Positions 1 through 8,878 of a stretch of DNA of 64,000 nucleotides are shown here, piece by piece. The notes below the pieces were generated by a model, which worked only from the letters and a program-made list of their open reading frames with translations, did not search any database and was not told where the DNA came from. How positions within the stretch are numbered: position 1 is the first letter of the stretch; each line of letters begins with the position of its first letter. The stretch comes from Dermatophilus congolensis (GTDB taxonomy: Bacteria; Actinomycetota; Actinomycetes; Actinomycetales; Dermatophilaceae). Both the position numbers and the translations under genes were made by a program. Where the stretch lies: the NCBI RefSeq assembly GCF_900447215.1, contig NZ_UFYA01000001.1, forward strand, positions 1,798,001 through 1,862,000, given 5' to 3'.

Positions 1-660
1 GAGGTGTTGGTATTCGGTGGCTATTTCATAGTCGCACTGGCGGTTATCAGCGGTTTTTTCTTTTTCTGCCTCGCGGAGAAGGCGGGTGAGACGTCGGGGA
101 TGCTGCTGGCTGCTGATTCGGCTGTGTTCGGGGTGTTGAGTAATGCGTAGCGTGTCTGCGGGGATGTGGGTTGCGTATTGCTCAGGCAGAAACGCGGTGT
201 CGAGGGTTTCCCACACGGTGGTGTCCGTGGCTGCTTTTCGGGGGCGTACTACACGCCCGTAGTGAAAGGTTTGTGCGGGGGTAGTGACCTCAACGATGCC
301 GTAATCGTCGTTGTGATGGTGCGGATCGTTGAGGAGGGTGGCGAGTTTTTTGGCGTCACCACTAAGACGGTCGTAGACGGTGAGAATGATTGCCCATTCA
401 GCGGTTGCGGTGTTGAGGGCGTCGAGGCGTGCTCGGCCTAGATCATTGTCCCAAAATCCTCGGACCAGCTGAACTTGTTCGCCCCATGAGTGGGCGGTGA
501 TGTTATCCCAGTTCCCGCTGGCGTCGTAGACGCACACGGTGTTGAGTTTTTTACCTGCCCATTGTTGTGTGTGATCAATGAGTGCTGCGACATCGTTGAC
601 GGTGTCTCCTGGCTGCAACACGGTGATGATGTCTAGCAGGAGGTCGCCTTGGGGGATCAT
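1..660 (-). CDS. GT2-like glycosyltransferase/TPR-type protein, C-terminus beyond window
   Basis: The frame is open from an ATG at 660 to the left edge, so only about 220 N-terminal residues are seen. Its ATG overlaps the stop of the upstream gene (ATGA), so the two are probably translationally coupled. The stretch with DALNTATAEWAIILTVYDRL resembles the acceptor-side strand of GT-A (family 2) folds and lines up by eye with the two GT2/TPR proteins at 14991-17410. The canonical DxD is replaced by VYD, so activity is doubtful. Function is inferred: sugar transfer or scaffolding in flagellar or surface glycosylation. It could be an unrelated hypothetical protein. Confidence 0.55.
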   Translation of the reverse strand, partial: MIPQGDLLLDIITVLQPGDTVNDVAALIDHTQQWAGKKLNTVCVYDASGNWDNITAHSWGEQVQLVRGFWDNDLGRARLDALNTATAEWAIILTVYDRLSGDAKKLATLLNDPHHHNDDYGIVEVTTPAQTFHYGRVVRPRKAATDTTVWETLDTAFLPEQYATHIPADTLRITQHPEHSRISSQQHPRRLTRLLREAEKEKTADNRQCDYEIATEYQHL

Positions 661-1166
661 GCGGAAAACTCTCCTAGGCGCTTGTGTAGCGCGGCGCGAT
701 CCCCTTGATTGGCGCCTTTGGGCAGGCTGGAGCCGTCTTCGGGCATGCTGCGCGCGATGTCAAACATACGGGTGATGAGTGCTCCGACCTCCGTGACCAG
801 GAGTGAAGGATTGCTGGTGGGGATAATTGCGCAGTCGTAGGGGGTGTTGCTTACTTCGTCGAAGGAAGCCACGCTGACGCTAGCTAGTGCTGCGCCGTTG
901 AGCCCTTCGATGAGGATGGCTGCGCATTCTTCGTCTACCTCGCCGGGCTCGTGGGGAACGGCGAAGCATAGTTCTACTGGCGCATCGGGGGTGAAAGCAG
1001 CTGAGTAGGCCCGCAGTGTGGCCAGGGCTGCGGCGGCGTCAGACCAGTCTGTCGCAACGATGAAGCGCACGCCGGTGGCTGGGGAGTCGGTTTCTACCGT
1101 TTCGGCTTGTGCTTTGAGTTCTTGAAGACGTGCCGCAATGGCGGATAGGGATTTTTCGTCAGACAC
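657..1166 (-). CDS. small stand-alone glycosyltransferase-associated domain protein
   Basis: A 169-residue acidic protein from a GTG preceded by GAGGAGAGCTC. The central stretch (VRFIVATDWSDAAAALATLRAYSAAF, given here only as a pattern: hydrophobic strand, WSD, Ala-rich helix) is reminiscent of a domain found inside large glycosyltransferase/TPR proteins. Here it stands alone. No signal peptide or membrane segment is visible. It overlaps the downstream GT2-like gene by 4 bp, so the pair forms a coupled two-gene unit. A sigma-28-like promoter lies just upstream at 1199-1226. The specific role is unknown; participation in flagellar glycan assembly is inference from position. Confidence 0.6.
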   Translation of the reverse strand: MSDEKSLSAIAARLQELKAQAETVETDSPATGVRFIVATDWSDAAAALATLRAYSAAFTPDAPVELCFAVPHEPGEVDEECAAILIEGLNGAALASVSVASFDEVSNTPYDCAIIPTSNPSLLVTEVGALITRMFDIARSMPEDGSSLPKGANQGDRAALHKRLGEFSA

Positions 1167-1198
1167 GAGCTCTCCTCAGATCGTTGGGACTCACTCGC

Positions 1199-1226
1199 TC
1201 ATCGGCAAGCGAACGCAGCGACTGAG
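1199..1226 (-). promoter_or_regulatory. candidate sigma-28 promoter for the 1166-to-left operon
   Basis: On the minus strand CTCAG is followed after 15 bases by GCCGATGA (1199-1206), one mismatch from the motility-sigma -10 GCCGATAA. The box lies 33 bases before the GTG at 1166, leaving a short leader with a good ribosome site. The -35 half resembles the CTC(A) type recalled for actinobacterial motility sigma factors, not the enterobacterial TAAA. Confidence 0.45.
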
Positions 1227-1310
1227 CCAATCTTCTTGAGTGCAGCCCTCATCGACCGATTAGAGGGTGATTGTTCACCGTTGTGAGATTTCGATTGAAG
1301 GAGATCGCCC

Positions 1311-1988
1311 ATGCTGCCTAAGAAGATCCATGTGGTGTGGGTGGGGGATGAAAATCGTCGTCCGCAGGCACTTATTGACACTTGGCAGCGTTTGAACCCA
1401 GATTTTGAGGTTCGAGTTTGGGGGAATAAAGACCTTGCCGAATCTAAATGGATCAGCGCCCGACACATGAAGGACATGTGGCTTCAAGAACTTTGCGGGG
1501 TGGCTGATCTTATGCGGTATGAAATTCTCTACGAGCATGGCGGAATCGCTATTGATGCCGACTCCGCTTGCCTCAGACCTCTTGAAGACTGGCTGCTTGA
1601 AGCTTCTGATTTTGCTTCTTGGTCAAATGAGCTAACTATTCCAGGAATGGTGACAAACGCATTTATGGGAGCTACCCCTGGCTCTGAATTTATCGGCCAA
1701 ATTATTGCAAATCTGGCCAATGAACCAACTGTGGTTGACAGGCGCGCCTGGCAGAGCACGGGGCCAATGCTGGTGACACGAACCTGGCAAGAGACACAGC
1801 ATCCATTAACTATCTGGCCTTCACATCTATTCACGCCACGACATCATTCAGGGTGGGTTTACACAGGCACAGGTCCCGTTTTTGGCCATCAAATGTTTGC
1901 CTCCACCCAAGACTCCTGGGATGCAGCCATAGATCTCACAAATACAGAAGAAGAGAATCTCTCCGACGCTTTCGGGAAAACTGAATGA
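1311..1988 (+). CDS. GT32-type glycosyltransferase (Gly_transf_sug, DXD motif)
   Basis: A 225-residue cytoplasmic protein with the hallmarks of DXD sugar transferases related to Och1 and capsule transferases. It begins PKKIHVVWVGD, has the WQRLNPDFEVRVWG strand, a GVADLMRYEILYEHGGIAIDAD block with the metal-binding DAD near residue 84, and a late GP.. GH segment. This family moves sugars such as mannose or galactose from nucleotide donors; donor and acceptor are unknown here. The ribosome site is GAAGGAG, about 9 bases before ATG. Its base composition is visibly A+T-richer than its neighbours, as is the next gene, suggesting acquisition as a pair. It probably modifies a surface polysaccharide or glycoprotein. 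Confidence 0.85.
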   Translation: MLPKKIHVVWVGDENRRPQALIDTWQRLNPDFEVRVWGNKDLAESKWISARHMKDMWLQELCGVADLMRYEILYEHGGIAIDADSACLRPLEDWLLEASDFASWSNELTIPGMVTNAFMGATPGSEFIGQIIANLANEPTVVDRRAWQSTGPMLVTRTWQETQHPLTIWPSHLFTPRHHSGWVYTGTGPVFGHQMFASTQDSWDAAIDLTNTEEENLSDAFGKTE

Positions 1989-2038
1989 AACCCACGATTT
2001 TCCTACAAGCCCAAATACTCTAATAGGAAAATTTCATC

Positions 2039-2836
2039 ATGTCGCATAACCTGAACAGCTCCACTGTTTCAAATAGCTTCACCAAAGGTGAGCTTATCCA
2101 TTTAGAGAATGATCACATAGGTGGAATTCTTCACTCAACAGGCAATTTTTATGAGGTCGACCTACTTGACATATGGGCCTGCATTCCTTTTAGTGAGGAT
2201 TTTTGCTTTGTTGACGTCGGTGCAAATCTAGGAAACCACAGCATTTACCTGGGCCTCTCCACAACGAACAAAATTTTTTCCCTTGAGCCTCACCCAATCA
2301 ACTTTTTCTTACTAGAGGAGAATATTAAACTCAACGGACTTGAGGATCGCGTAACCGCAAAAAATATGTGCGCCTGGGACAGAAAGGAAACCGTCTCTTT
2401 GCATATTGCGACTGCCGGAAACATGGGCACGGTAACCGCAAGCTCCAGTGGACCTCAAGCTGAAAGCCAGGTTCGAGCGGATAAACTTGATAACATCATC
2501 GAAAATGAGCGGGTCGCGGCAATGAAAATTGATGTTGAAGGAAATGAATCACGGGTACTCTCGGGTGCTTCAACTATAATCAACAGAGATCACCCTTTGA
2601 TTTTCATTGAGACACATAGCCCCCGAGATAAACGGGGAGCTTTTTCCACTTTATCGAAGAGTGAGTACTCCCTTGTGGACTTTCTAGGAATCAGCGATAC
2701 TGCACTATTTGCACATAGCGAATCGCCAATTGAGATAGGAATATCTGACTTAAACTCTCTCACTTCCAGTATGCGAGAAAGACGAGTAGAGCGACTAACC
2801 TCACGCATAGTCCAGGCCTTGCAATCTGCTCGATAG
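2039..2836 (+). CDS. FkbM family SAM-dependent methyltransferase
   Basis: A 265-residue class I methyltransferase of the FkbM (Methyltransf_21) type. Visible marks are the SAM-binding motif FVDVGANLGNHSIYLG near residue 58, the acidic EPHP loop after strand 2, and the typical MKIDVEGNESRVLSGA segment in the second half. FkbM enzymes usually O-methylate sugars or hydroxyls in glycans and natural products. It follows the GT32 gene by 50 bp on the same strand and shares its low G+C, so a two-gene cassette that adds and methylates a sugar is likely. A bidirectional hairpin terminator follows directly. Confidence 0.85.
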   Translation: MSHNLNSSTVSNSFTKGELIHLENDHIGGILHSTGNFYEVDLLDIWACIPFSEDFCFVDVGANLGNHSIYLGLSTTNKIFSLEPHPINFFLLEENIKLNGLEDRVTAKNMCAWDRKETVSLHIATAGNMGTVTASSSGPQAESQVRADKLDNIIENERVAAMKIDVEGNESRVLSGASTIINRDHPLIFIETHSPRDKRGAFSTLSKSEYSLVDFLGISDTALFAHSESPIEIGISDLNSLTSSMRERRVERLTSRIVQALQSAR

Positions 2837-2859
2837 AGCGCGGCCCACATTTACCAATC

Positions 2860-2902
2860 AAAAGGCGGCGCTCATCAAAAATCTCGATGAGCACCGCCTT
2901 TT
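2860..2902. terminator. bidirectional intrinsic terminator
   Basis: A 17-bp inverted repeat (one mismatch) with a 9-base loop; arms begin AAAAGGCGG and end CCGCCTTTT, giving A/T tracts on both sides. It lies between the convergent FkbM gene and the trypsin-like protease gene. Confidence 0.8.
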
Positions 2903-2957
2903 GGCGCTAATCCTTAAACAGCTAGAGGAACCCTCATCGCAGCCAAGGATAAATTTT

Positions 2958-3758
2958 TTACTTTCCTGCAGGGAGCTTGCAGGTACTTGCGGAGTAGGAG
3001 CCGTCCTTAACGCATCCGAGGAGGATGGAGGATTGGGCGCCGAATCCGTGGACTCGCTTGTCGGGGCCGTCGCCGACCATGGAGACGATGCCGCGGATGC
3101 GGCCGTCGCTGTCGCTGATGATCGGGGATCCGCTGGCACCTTCGCGTAGCTGGCCGCACTGGTCGCCGGATACCTCAACGAAGTTGTTCCAGGTCCAGGA
3201 CTTCACCTTCTTGGTGAGTCCAGTGTTTTCAACCTTGCAGCCGTGTAGCGACAGGCCGATCGCTGGTGCGGGGACCGATACTGCGTCGCCCTTCTTCAGG
3301 TCATCGCCGGGGATCTCGCGTGCCTTGATGCCTGCGCCCTGCAGTGCACTGTAGGTCTTGTCAATCTTCATCAACGAGACATCGGTGCCCGTCATCGTGG
3401 CGTAAACAACGTCAGTGACGCGGGTTTGGAGTGGGTTGAGGTGGTTGTCTTTGTCCGAGCCTTTGTGGATCTGTACCTGGTTGCCTGTGCCTGCAATTTT
3501 CTTGTTGGCGACAGATTCGCCGTCTTTTAGGTGGGGTCCGGGGATGCAGTGGCCGGCGCTGAGCAGGAGGGCTTTGTCAGAGTCTTTTGCACCTGGCAGT
3601 TTCACGATTGCGCCGCTACAGGTTTTGTTGCCTTCAAAGTGCAGCGATGCGACGGCGTCGGCGTCTTTCCACTGCCCTGCGGCGTGTGCGGTGCCGGTGC
3701 TGCCCAGGCCTCCGGCAGCAGCGGCGGCCACAAGCAATACAGCAAGCTTCTTTTTCAT
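2958..3758 (-). CDS. secreted trypsin-like serine protease (S1 family)
   Basis: A 266-residue exported protein. The start at 3758 is chosen because GGAGG sits 10 bases upstream and it opens a clean signal peptide (MKKKLAVLLVAAAAAGG, cleavage near AHA-A). The S1 triad is visible as SAGHC (His), TDVSLMKID (Asp) and EGASGSP (Ser). Cys residues near the N- and C-terminus could form disulfides. It has no extra domain or wall anchor, so it should be released outside the cell to degrade proteins. It is monocistronic between a terminator and an A+T-rich leader. With the subtilase at 55.6 kb it gives the window two secreted serine proteases. Confidence 0.9.
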   Translation of the reverse strand: MKKKLAVLLVAAAAAGGLGSTGTAHAAGQWKDADAVASLHFEGNKTCSGAIVKLPGAKDSDKALLLSAGHCIPGPHLKDGESVANKKIAGTGNQVQIHKGSDKDNHLNPLQTRVTDVVYATMTGTDVSLMKIDKTYSALQGAGIKAREIPGDDLKKGDAVSVPAPAIGLSLHGCKVENTGLTKKVKSWTWNNFVEVSGDQCGQLREGASGSPIISDSDGRIRGIVSMVGDGPDKRVHGFGAQSSILLGCVKDGSYSASTCKLPAGK

Positions 3759-4149
3759 AGAAGAACTTCCTCCGAAATAATTTTTCATAAAAATTTTTTG
3801 ATAAATATCGGAGGTCAACCGTTGTGACGGTTAGTTGAAAAGGTATGTGCGCGCAGCAAGTATTGGCACCGCCAAGGCAGCACTGAGGATGGTGTTCCCA
3901 ATGGGTGCAGGCGTGGTGCCGTGGCTGTCGATTCCCCCTATTTCATACCGTCTATCCAGTAGCCCCCAGTGAGGTTTTTCTCTAACTAAAAACTGGAGAA
4001 AAACCTCTTCACCGAAAGATGCAGGCGTCAACCTTCATCGCGGTTGGAGGGAACCTATTTGCCGAACCTGGTGATTCAGCCCAAAAAACCTGAAGAGAAC
4101 ATGTGAATTTTGCTGGGACTCAACGTTATTCATGATTCCGGGGTGTGGA
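3759..4149. other. intergenic stretch without a supported gene
   Basis: This 391-bp gap holds the protease promoter region (A+T-rich next to 3780-3815) and, at 3971-4007, a 12-bp inverted repeat with arms starting GAGGTTTTTCTC. The repeat may end the pabB transcript but lacks a clear T-run on the minus strand. Short frames here have no ribosome sites. Confidence 0.5.
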
Positions 4150-6057
4150 TCACAGAACGCGACCCCAGCGCCACCCTCGAAGATCGTTAAAAACAGCCAC
4201 AGCAGTGGCCTGGCGCACATCATCTGGCCGCAAATGCCCTTGCTGAAGCACTCCCGCCTCACACAACACGCGCCTCGCTATGCCAGGCAATAACCCGTCT
4301 TCGCACGGGGGCGTAACCCACTGCTGCCCTATCAAGGCAGCCACATTGGTGACTGTTCCCTCAGTCACGTGCCCCTTCTCATTGACCAGTAGCACCTCAT
4401 CGGCCTCCGGGTGCCGCTCCCGCCGAACCGTGTACACATCACGCAAGCTGGTTTTGTGCCGCAACCGCCAATCTCCCGAGTACACAGGCTCGGGGTCTAT
4501 CACTAACCCCACCTGTCTCTCCCCCGGTGGGCACTCCCCCGGTGCCTGCAGCGGCAACGGCGAAAACGGTGGCGCTTGCTGCGCAACTACTTTGATGTGG
4601 CCATCACGGCGCAACGTCAACCGCACCTTGGCTGCGCCTCCGGCATTGCAGCGAGCAAACCGCGCTACTTCGGTGCGCACCGCCGCGCGCACCGCCTGCT
4701 CATCCCACCGGAACCCGCAGAATCTCGCCGAGGAGGTCAACCGCTGCATATGTTCCTCGAAGTGCGTCACTTCATTTCCCAGCGCACGCATCGTTTCGAT
4801 GAGGTGGAACCGCCCTGGCCCCCGTTCAAGCACCCGTGTTTTTGCCGCAAGCTCACGCCACTCCGACTCTGCGCGTGAATCAAACGTCACCCCGCTACCT
4901 ACCCCATACACGGCCTGCCCGGCATCGGCATCAACAACTGCTGTACGGATTGGCACGTTAAAACGCGCCCGATAGGGAAGTATCCGCTGCTCTGGCGGCG
5001 TCACCATACCAACAGCCCCGCAATACACCCCCCGCGGGCTCGTTTCGAGCTCTTCGATGATCGACATCGTGCTCGCTTTTGGGGCCCCCGTCACTGATCC
5101 GCACGGAAACAACACACTGAACAGGTCGGTGAGTCCTATTCCCTGGCGCAGTTGAGCGGTCACTGTCGAGGTCAGCTGGTGCACAGTGGGGTACTTCTCA
5201 GCAGTGAGCAGCTCCTGTACCTGCACTCCCCCAACGGTGGCTACCCGCTGCAGGTCGTTGCGCACCAGGTCCACAATCATGAGGTTCTCTGCGCGTTCTT
5301 TTTCACTTGCTAACAGGCCAGCTACTGCACGCTCATCGCCGTGTTCATCTGCCCCGCGCGCAGCTGTGCCTTTCATCGGGCGCATGGTGACAGTCCCTGC
5401 TCCAGGGTCTTTTGTCTCGGCAGCAGACCACTCGAAAAACAGCTCCGGGCTGGCACCGATCACTGTGTGCTGCCCTGTTTCGATGTAGGCGTTGTATCGG
5501 CCGCGCTGCTGTCCTGCTAGCTGCGCGTACGTGTGCAGCATGTCCGCGGCGGCCCTCGTTTTTTTCTTGCGCGCCTGCACTGGCGCATAGCCACGACACG
5601 TCAGGTTCACTTGGTAGGTGTCGCCTGCTGCTATTCGTTCTCGGACGGCTTCGATGGCGTTGCTGTAGCTGTCTTCGTCCCAGTCCAGGTGCCACTGCCC
5701 TACGTCCATGCGGGTCGCTGTGCGTTGCGGGGTGTTTTTGCGGGTGGAGCGCTGTTGTGTGTTCCCTACTGCAGGAGCGAGCGCGACGTGATCTGCGAAC
5801 CCAAACCACAGCAGCGGTAATCCCGGCATGGGGGCGTGTGTGGTCAGAGTCGGGTCGAAAGCTGGGGCTGCTTCGTAGGCGACGTACCCGAAGGCCCACT
5901 GCCCCGCTGCGGTTCGCCGTTCAACCTCGGCCAGTGCAGGCAGAACCCCTTGTAGGTTGTGTGCTGCTATCTGGCCTCGGCTGGCCTGAATGACGACGGC
6001 GGTGCCGTCGAGAAGGTCATCGAATCTGGCCCATCCCCGGAATTTCACGGACCACAC
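4150..6057 (-). CDS. pabB: aminodeoxychorismate synthase component I fused to aminodeoxychorismate lyase (PabB-PabC)
   Basis: A two-domain folate-pathway enzyme of about 635 residues. The first two thirds is the chorismate-binding PabB/TrpE fold (GASPELFFEW, VTMRPMKGTAARG, MIVDLVRNDLQRV, CGSVTGAPK). The last third is class IV aminotransferase/PabC, with the PLP lysine in RHKTSLRDVY and the EGTVTNVAAL loop. Together they would convert chorismate, with ammonia from a separate PabA, to p-aminobenzoate. The frame extends upstream to 6120, but that start would lie inside the glgP terminator hairpin; the GTG at 6057 (or 6048) is therefore preferred. The exact start is uncertain. It lies 80 bp downstream of glgP and may share read-through. 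Confidence 0.88.
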   Translation of the reverse strand: MWSVKFRGWARFDDLLDGTAVVIQASRGQIAAHNLQGVLPALAEVERRTAAGQWAFGYVAYEAAPAFDPTLTTHAPMPGLPLLWFGFADHVALAPAVGNTQQRSTRKNTPQRTATRMDVGQWHLDWDEDSYSNAIEAVRERIAAGDTYQVNLTCRGYAPVQARKKKTRAAADMLHTYAQLAGQQRGRYNAYIETGQHTVIGASPELFFEWSAAETKDPGAGTVTMRPMKGTAARGADEHGDERAVAGLLASEKERAENLMIVDLVRNDLQRVATVGGVQVQELLTAEKYPTVHQLTSTVTAQLRQGIGLTDLFSVLFPCGSVTGAPKASTMSIIEELETSPRGVYCGAVGMVTPPEQRILPYRARFNVPIRTAVVDADAGQAVYGVGSGVTFDSRAESEWRELAAKTRVLERGPGRFHLIETMRALGNEVTHFEEHMQRLTSSARFCGFRWDEQAVRAAVRTEVARFARCNAGGAAKVRLTLRRDGHIKVVAQQAPPFSPLPLQAPGECPPGERQVGLVIDPEPVYSGDWRLRHKTSLRDVYTVRRERHPEADEVLLVNEKGHVTEGTVTNVAALIGQQWVTPPCEDGLLPGIARRVLCEAGVLQQGHLRPDDVRQATAVAVFNDLRGWRWGRVL

Positions 6058-6090
6058 TCTGACACTGCAAACACCACCCACGCACCCAGA

Positions 6091-6129
6091 CAGCTTCAGG
6101 TGGGCGTGTCCAACACCCACCTGAAGCTG
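6091..6129. terminator. glgP terminator hairpin
   Basis: A 14-bp inverted repeat with arms CAGCTTCAGGTGGG and CCCACCTGAAGCTG and an 11-base loop, immediately after the glgP stop. It argues against pabB starting at 6120. Confidence 0.7.
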
Positions 6130-6137
6130 CCGACTGG

Positions 6138-8714
6138 CTACTTCCAGATGCGGTCCAGGTAATCACGCATTGACCGGTCCGAAGAGAAAAACCCAGAGCG
6201 GGCCACATTAAGAATCGCGGACCGAGTCCACGCTGCTTCATCGGCGTAGAACGCTTCTACTCGTGCCTGCGCTTGCATGTAGGAATCGAAATCAGCGAGC
6301 GCCATGAATCGGTCTGATCCGAGGAGGTCGCCAACGAAGGCGTCCGTGGCGTGACGGTCGCCGTTGGTGAAGTGTCCAGAGGAGATGAGGTCGATTGCGG
6401 CTTTGAGGGTGGGGCTGGATTCATAGAACGAAGCGGGTTGGTATCCGGTGTTGTCGAGTTCGACTACTTCGGGTTCGGTCATGCCGAAGAGGAAGAAGTT
6501 GTCGTCGCCGACTTTTTCTCGGATTTCGATGTTGGCGCCGTCGTCGGTGCCAATGGTCAGGGCGCCGTTGAGGGCGAGTTTCATGTTGCCGGTGCCAGAT
6601 GCTTCTTTTCCGGCGAGGGAGATTTGTTCGGAGAGGTCCGCTGCGGGGATGACGCGTTGGGCGAGAGTGACGTTGTAGTTAGGTGGGAAGGCAACAGCCA
6701 GGCGCCCGGCAACGCGTTCATCTGTGTTGATGGTGGCGGCGATGGCGTTGATGAGAGCGATGGTTTGTTTGGCCATGAAGTAGCCCGGGGCAGCTTTGGC
6801 GCCGAAGATGACGGTGCGTGGGGTGATGGTGCGCGGGTCGCTCGCACCGGAGATGATGCTGTTATAGAGGGCGACGATGTGAAGCAGTTTGAGTGATTGG
6901 CGTTTGTATTCGTGGAGGCGTTTGACCATGACGTCTACGAGGTGGCCTTCGGGTAGGTCGATGCCGTCACGGTTTTTGAGCAGTGCCCGCATGCTGCGTT
7001 TGTTGGTGTTTTTTACTTCGCGGAATCGGGCTTGGAATTCGGGGTCGTCGGCGTATTTTTCGAGTTCGGTGAGGCGTTCGAGGTTGGTGACCCAGCCGTC
7101 GCCGATGGTGTCGGTGATGAGGCTGCTCAGGGGTGGGTTGGCCAGGCATAGGAAGCGGCGGGGTGTGATGCCGTTGGTGACGTTGGTGAATTTATGAGGC
7201 CAGTATTCGCAGAAGTCGGGAAGGACTTTGTCGCGCAGGAGTTGGCTGTGTAGTTCGGCGACTCCGTTGACTTTGGTGCCTGCGATAGTGGCTAGGTATG
7301 CCATGCGTACGGCGCGTACCGGGGTTTCTTGGATGATGGACATGCGTCGTACGCGGGCTTCGTCACCGGGCCATTGGCGGCGTACTTCGTTGAGGAAGTC
7401 TTCGTTGATGCGGTAGATGATTTCGAGGTGTCGCGGTAAGAGCCGGCCGAGGAGTTCTACGGGCCATACTTCTAGTGCTTCGGGTAGCAAGGTGTGGCAG
7501 GTGTAGGCGAAACATTGCTTTGTGATGTCCCATGCTTCATCCCAGGTGAATTGTTTTTCGTCGACAAGGATGCGCATCATCTCGGGGATGGCGATGACGG
7601 GGTGAGTGTCGTTGAGCTGGAAGATTACTCGTTCTGGCAGGTTATGAAGGTCGAGATTTTCTGGCATCGTCTGTTCAATGAAATCTTTCAGCGATGCTGC
7701 GACGAAGAAGTATTGCTGTTGGAGTCGGAGTTCTTTGCCTTGTGGAGTGGAGTCTTCTGGGTAGAGAACTTTTGTGATGTTTTCTGCGAATGTTTTTGCC
7801 CGTACTGCTTCTGCGTAGTCGCCTTTGTTGAAGAGGTTGAGGTCGAATGCTTCTGTTGCGCGGGCGCGCCATAGCCGTAGTGTGTTGACAACGCCGTTGC
7901 GGTATCCGGGAACCATGATGTTGTAGGGAATTGCTTCGACGTTCCAGCCTGGGTTCCAGCGCACGTGCTGGGTGCCGTCGTTGTCGGTGTATTGCTCGGT
8001 GTGTCCACCGAAGTTCACGATGACCGCGCGGTCGGGTTGGGGGAATTCCCATGGATCGCCGAGTTTGAGCCACCGGTCGGGTATTTCTACTTGTTGTCCG
8101 GTGTGGTCAAAGGTTTGTCGGAAGATGCCATACTCGTAGCGGATGCCGTAGCCGATGCTGGGGGTGTCCAAAGTTGCCAGAGAGTCTACGAAACATGCGG
8201 CTAGGCGCCCGAGTCCACCGTTGCCTAGGCCTGGTTCGATTTCTTGTGCCCGTAAGAGTTCGAGGTCGATACCGAGTGAGCTCAATGCTTGGCTAGCGAT
8301 TTCTTCTAGCCCTGTTTGCAAGAGTGCGTTGCCAAGTTGTCGGCCGAGGAGGTATTCGGCGGACAGGTAGCCAATGAGTTTTGTGGCTGTGCCGGTTTCG
8401 GTGGCTTCGCGGCGGCGGCGGGCAGTTTTCAGCCAGTCTGCTTGCATGAATTGCCGCACTGTGCGCGCTAGAGCTAGGTATTGATCGTTTACTGTGGCTC
8501 GTTCTAGGGAAACCCCCTGGCCAAAGTTCAGTTCTTCGAGGAATTCTTGGGCGAAGCCTTCCACTGTTCGTGGTGGTGCTACTGCCGCTTTCCCTGCGAG
8601 GTCGCTCGTTGGCGTGAATTGTGGCCCTTTTCCGTATAGAGCCAGTTCTGGTGTTTCATCGGCGAGGTCCTCCAGGCTTGGCCCACTGGGTACGGGTTCG
8701 CGAGCAGCGGTCAT
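6138..8714 (-). CDS. glgP: glycogen/alpha-glucan phosphorylase
   Basis: An 858-residue PLP enzyme that releases glucose-1-phosphate from glycogen or maltodextrins in the cytosol. The family is clear from VMVKRLHEYKRQ and the cofactor-lysine motif EASGTGNMKLALNGAL followed by GTDDGANIEI near residue 690. The Gly-rich GNGGLGRLAACF segment lies near residue 165. It is longer than the roughly 800-residue enterobacterial enzyme because of a Pro/Ala-rich N-terminal extension of about 60 residues. The start has GGAGG 5 bases upstream. No other glycogen gene is nearby; the following pabB is probably unrelated functionally. Confidence 0.95.
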   Translation of the reverse strand: MTAAREPVPSGPSLEDLADETPELALYGKGPQFTPTSDLAGKAAVAPPRTVEGFAQEFLEELNFGQGVSLERATVNDQYLALARTVRQFMQADWLKTARRRREATETGTATKLIGYLSAEYLLGRQLGNALLQTGLEEIASQALSSLGIDLELLRAQEIEPGLGNGGLGRLAACFVDSLATLDTPSIGYGIRYEYGIFRQTFDHTGQQVEIPDRWLKLGDPWEFPQPDRAVIVNFGGHTEQYTDNDGTQHVRWNPGWNVEAIPYNIMVPGYRNGVVNTLRLWRARATEAFDLNLFNKGDYAEAVRAKTFAENITKVLYPEDSTPQGKELRLQQQYFFVAASLKDFIEQTMPENLDLHNLPERVIFQLNDTHPVIAIPEMMRILVDEKQFTWDEAWDITKQCFAYTCHTLLPEALEVWPVELLGRLLPRHLEIIYRINEDFLNEVRRQWPGDEARVRRMSIIQETPVRAVRMAYLATIAGTKVNGVAELHSQLLRDKVLPDFCEYWPHKFTNVTNGITPRRFLCLANPPLSSLITDTIGDGWVTNLERLTELEKYADDPEFQARFREVKNTNKRSMRALLKNRDGIDLPEGHLVDVMVKRLHEYKRQSLKLLHIVALYNSIISGASDPRTITPRTVIFGAKAAPGYFMAKQTIALINAIAATINTDERVAGRLAVAFPPNYNVTLAQRVIPAADLSEQISLAGKEASGTGNMKLALNGALTIGTDDGANIEIREKVGDDNFFLFGMTEPEVVELDNTGYQPASFYESSPTLKAAIDLISSGHFTNGDRHATDAFVGDLLGSDRFMALADFDSYMQAQARVEAFYADEAAWTRSAILNVARSGFFSSDRSMRDYLDRIWK

Positions 8715-8878
8715 GGTGCCTCCACGGGTCTGAAAGGTCAGGGATTTTCAGCTATGTCCCTCAACGGTATTCGCGGATTCTTCGCTTCTACTGTGAGACC
8801 GCACAAAATCCATCACAAAGCTGTAAATACATGCTCGTGGTAGGGAATGTCCCGCAGGCCTGCAACGCTGAAGAAGCT

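Noticed and set aside
5345-5993. Frames of 180-190 residues on both strands inside pabB
   Set aside because: They are Arg/Ser/Cys-rich, lack ribosome sites and are fully contained in a well-supported gene.
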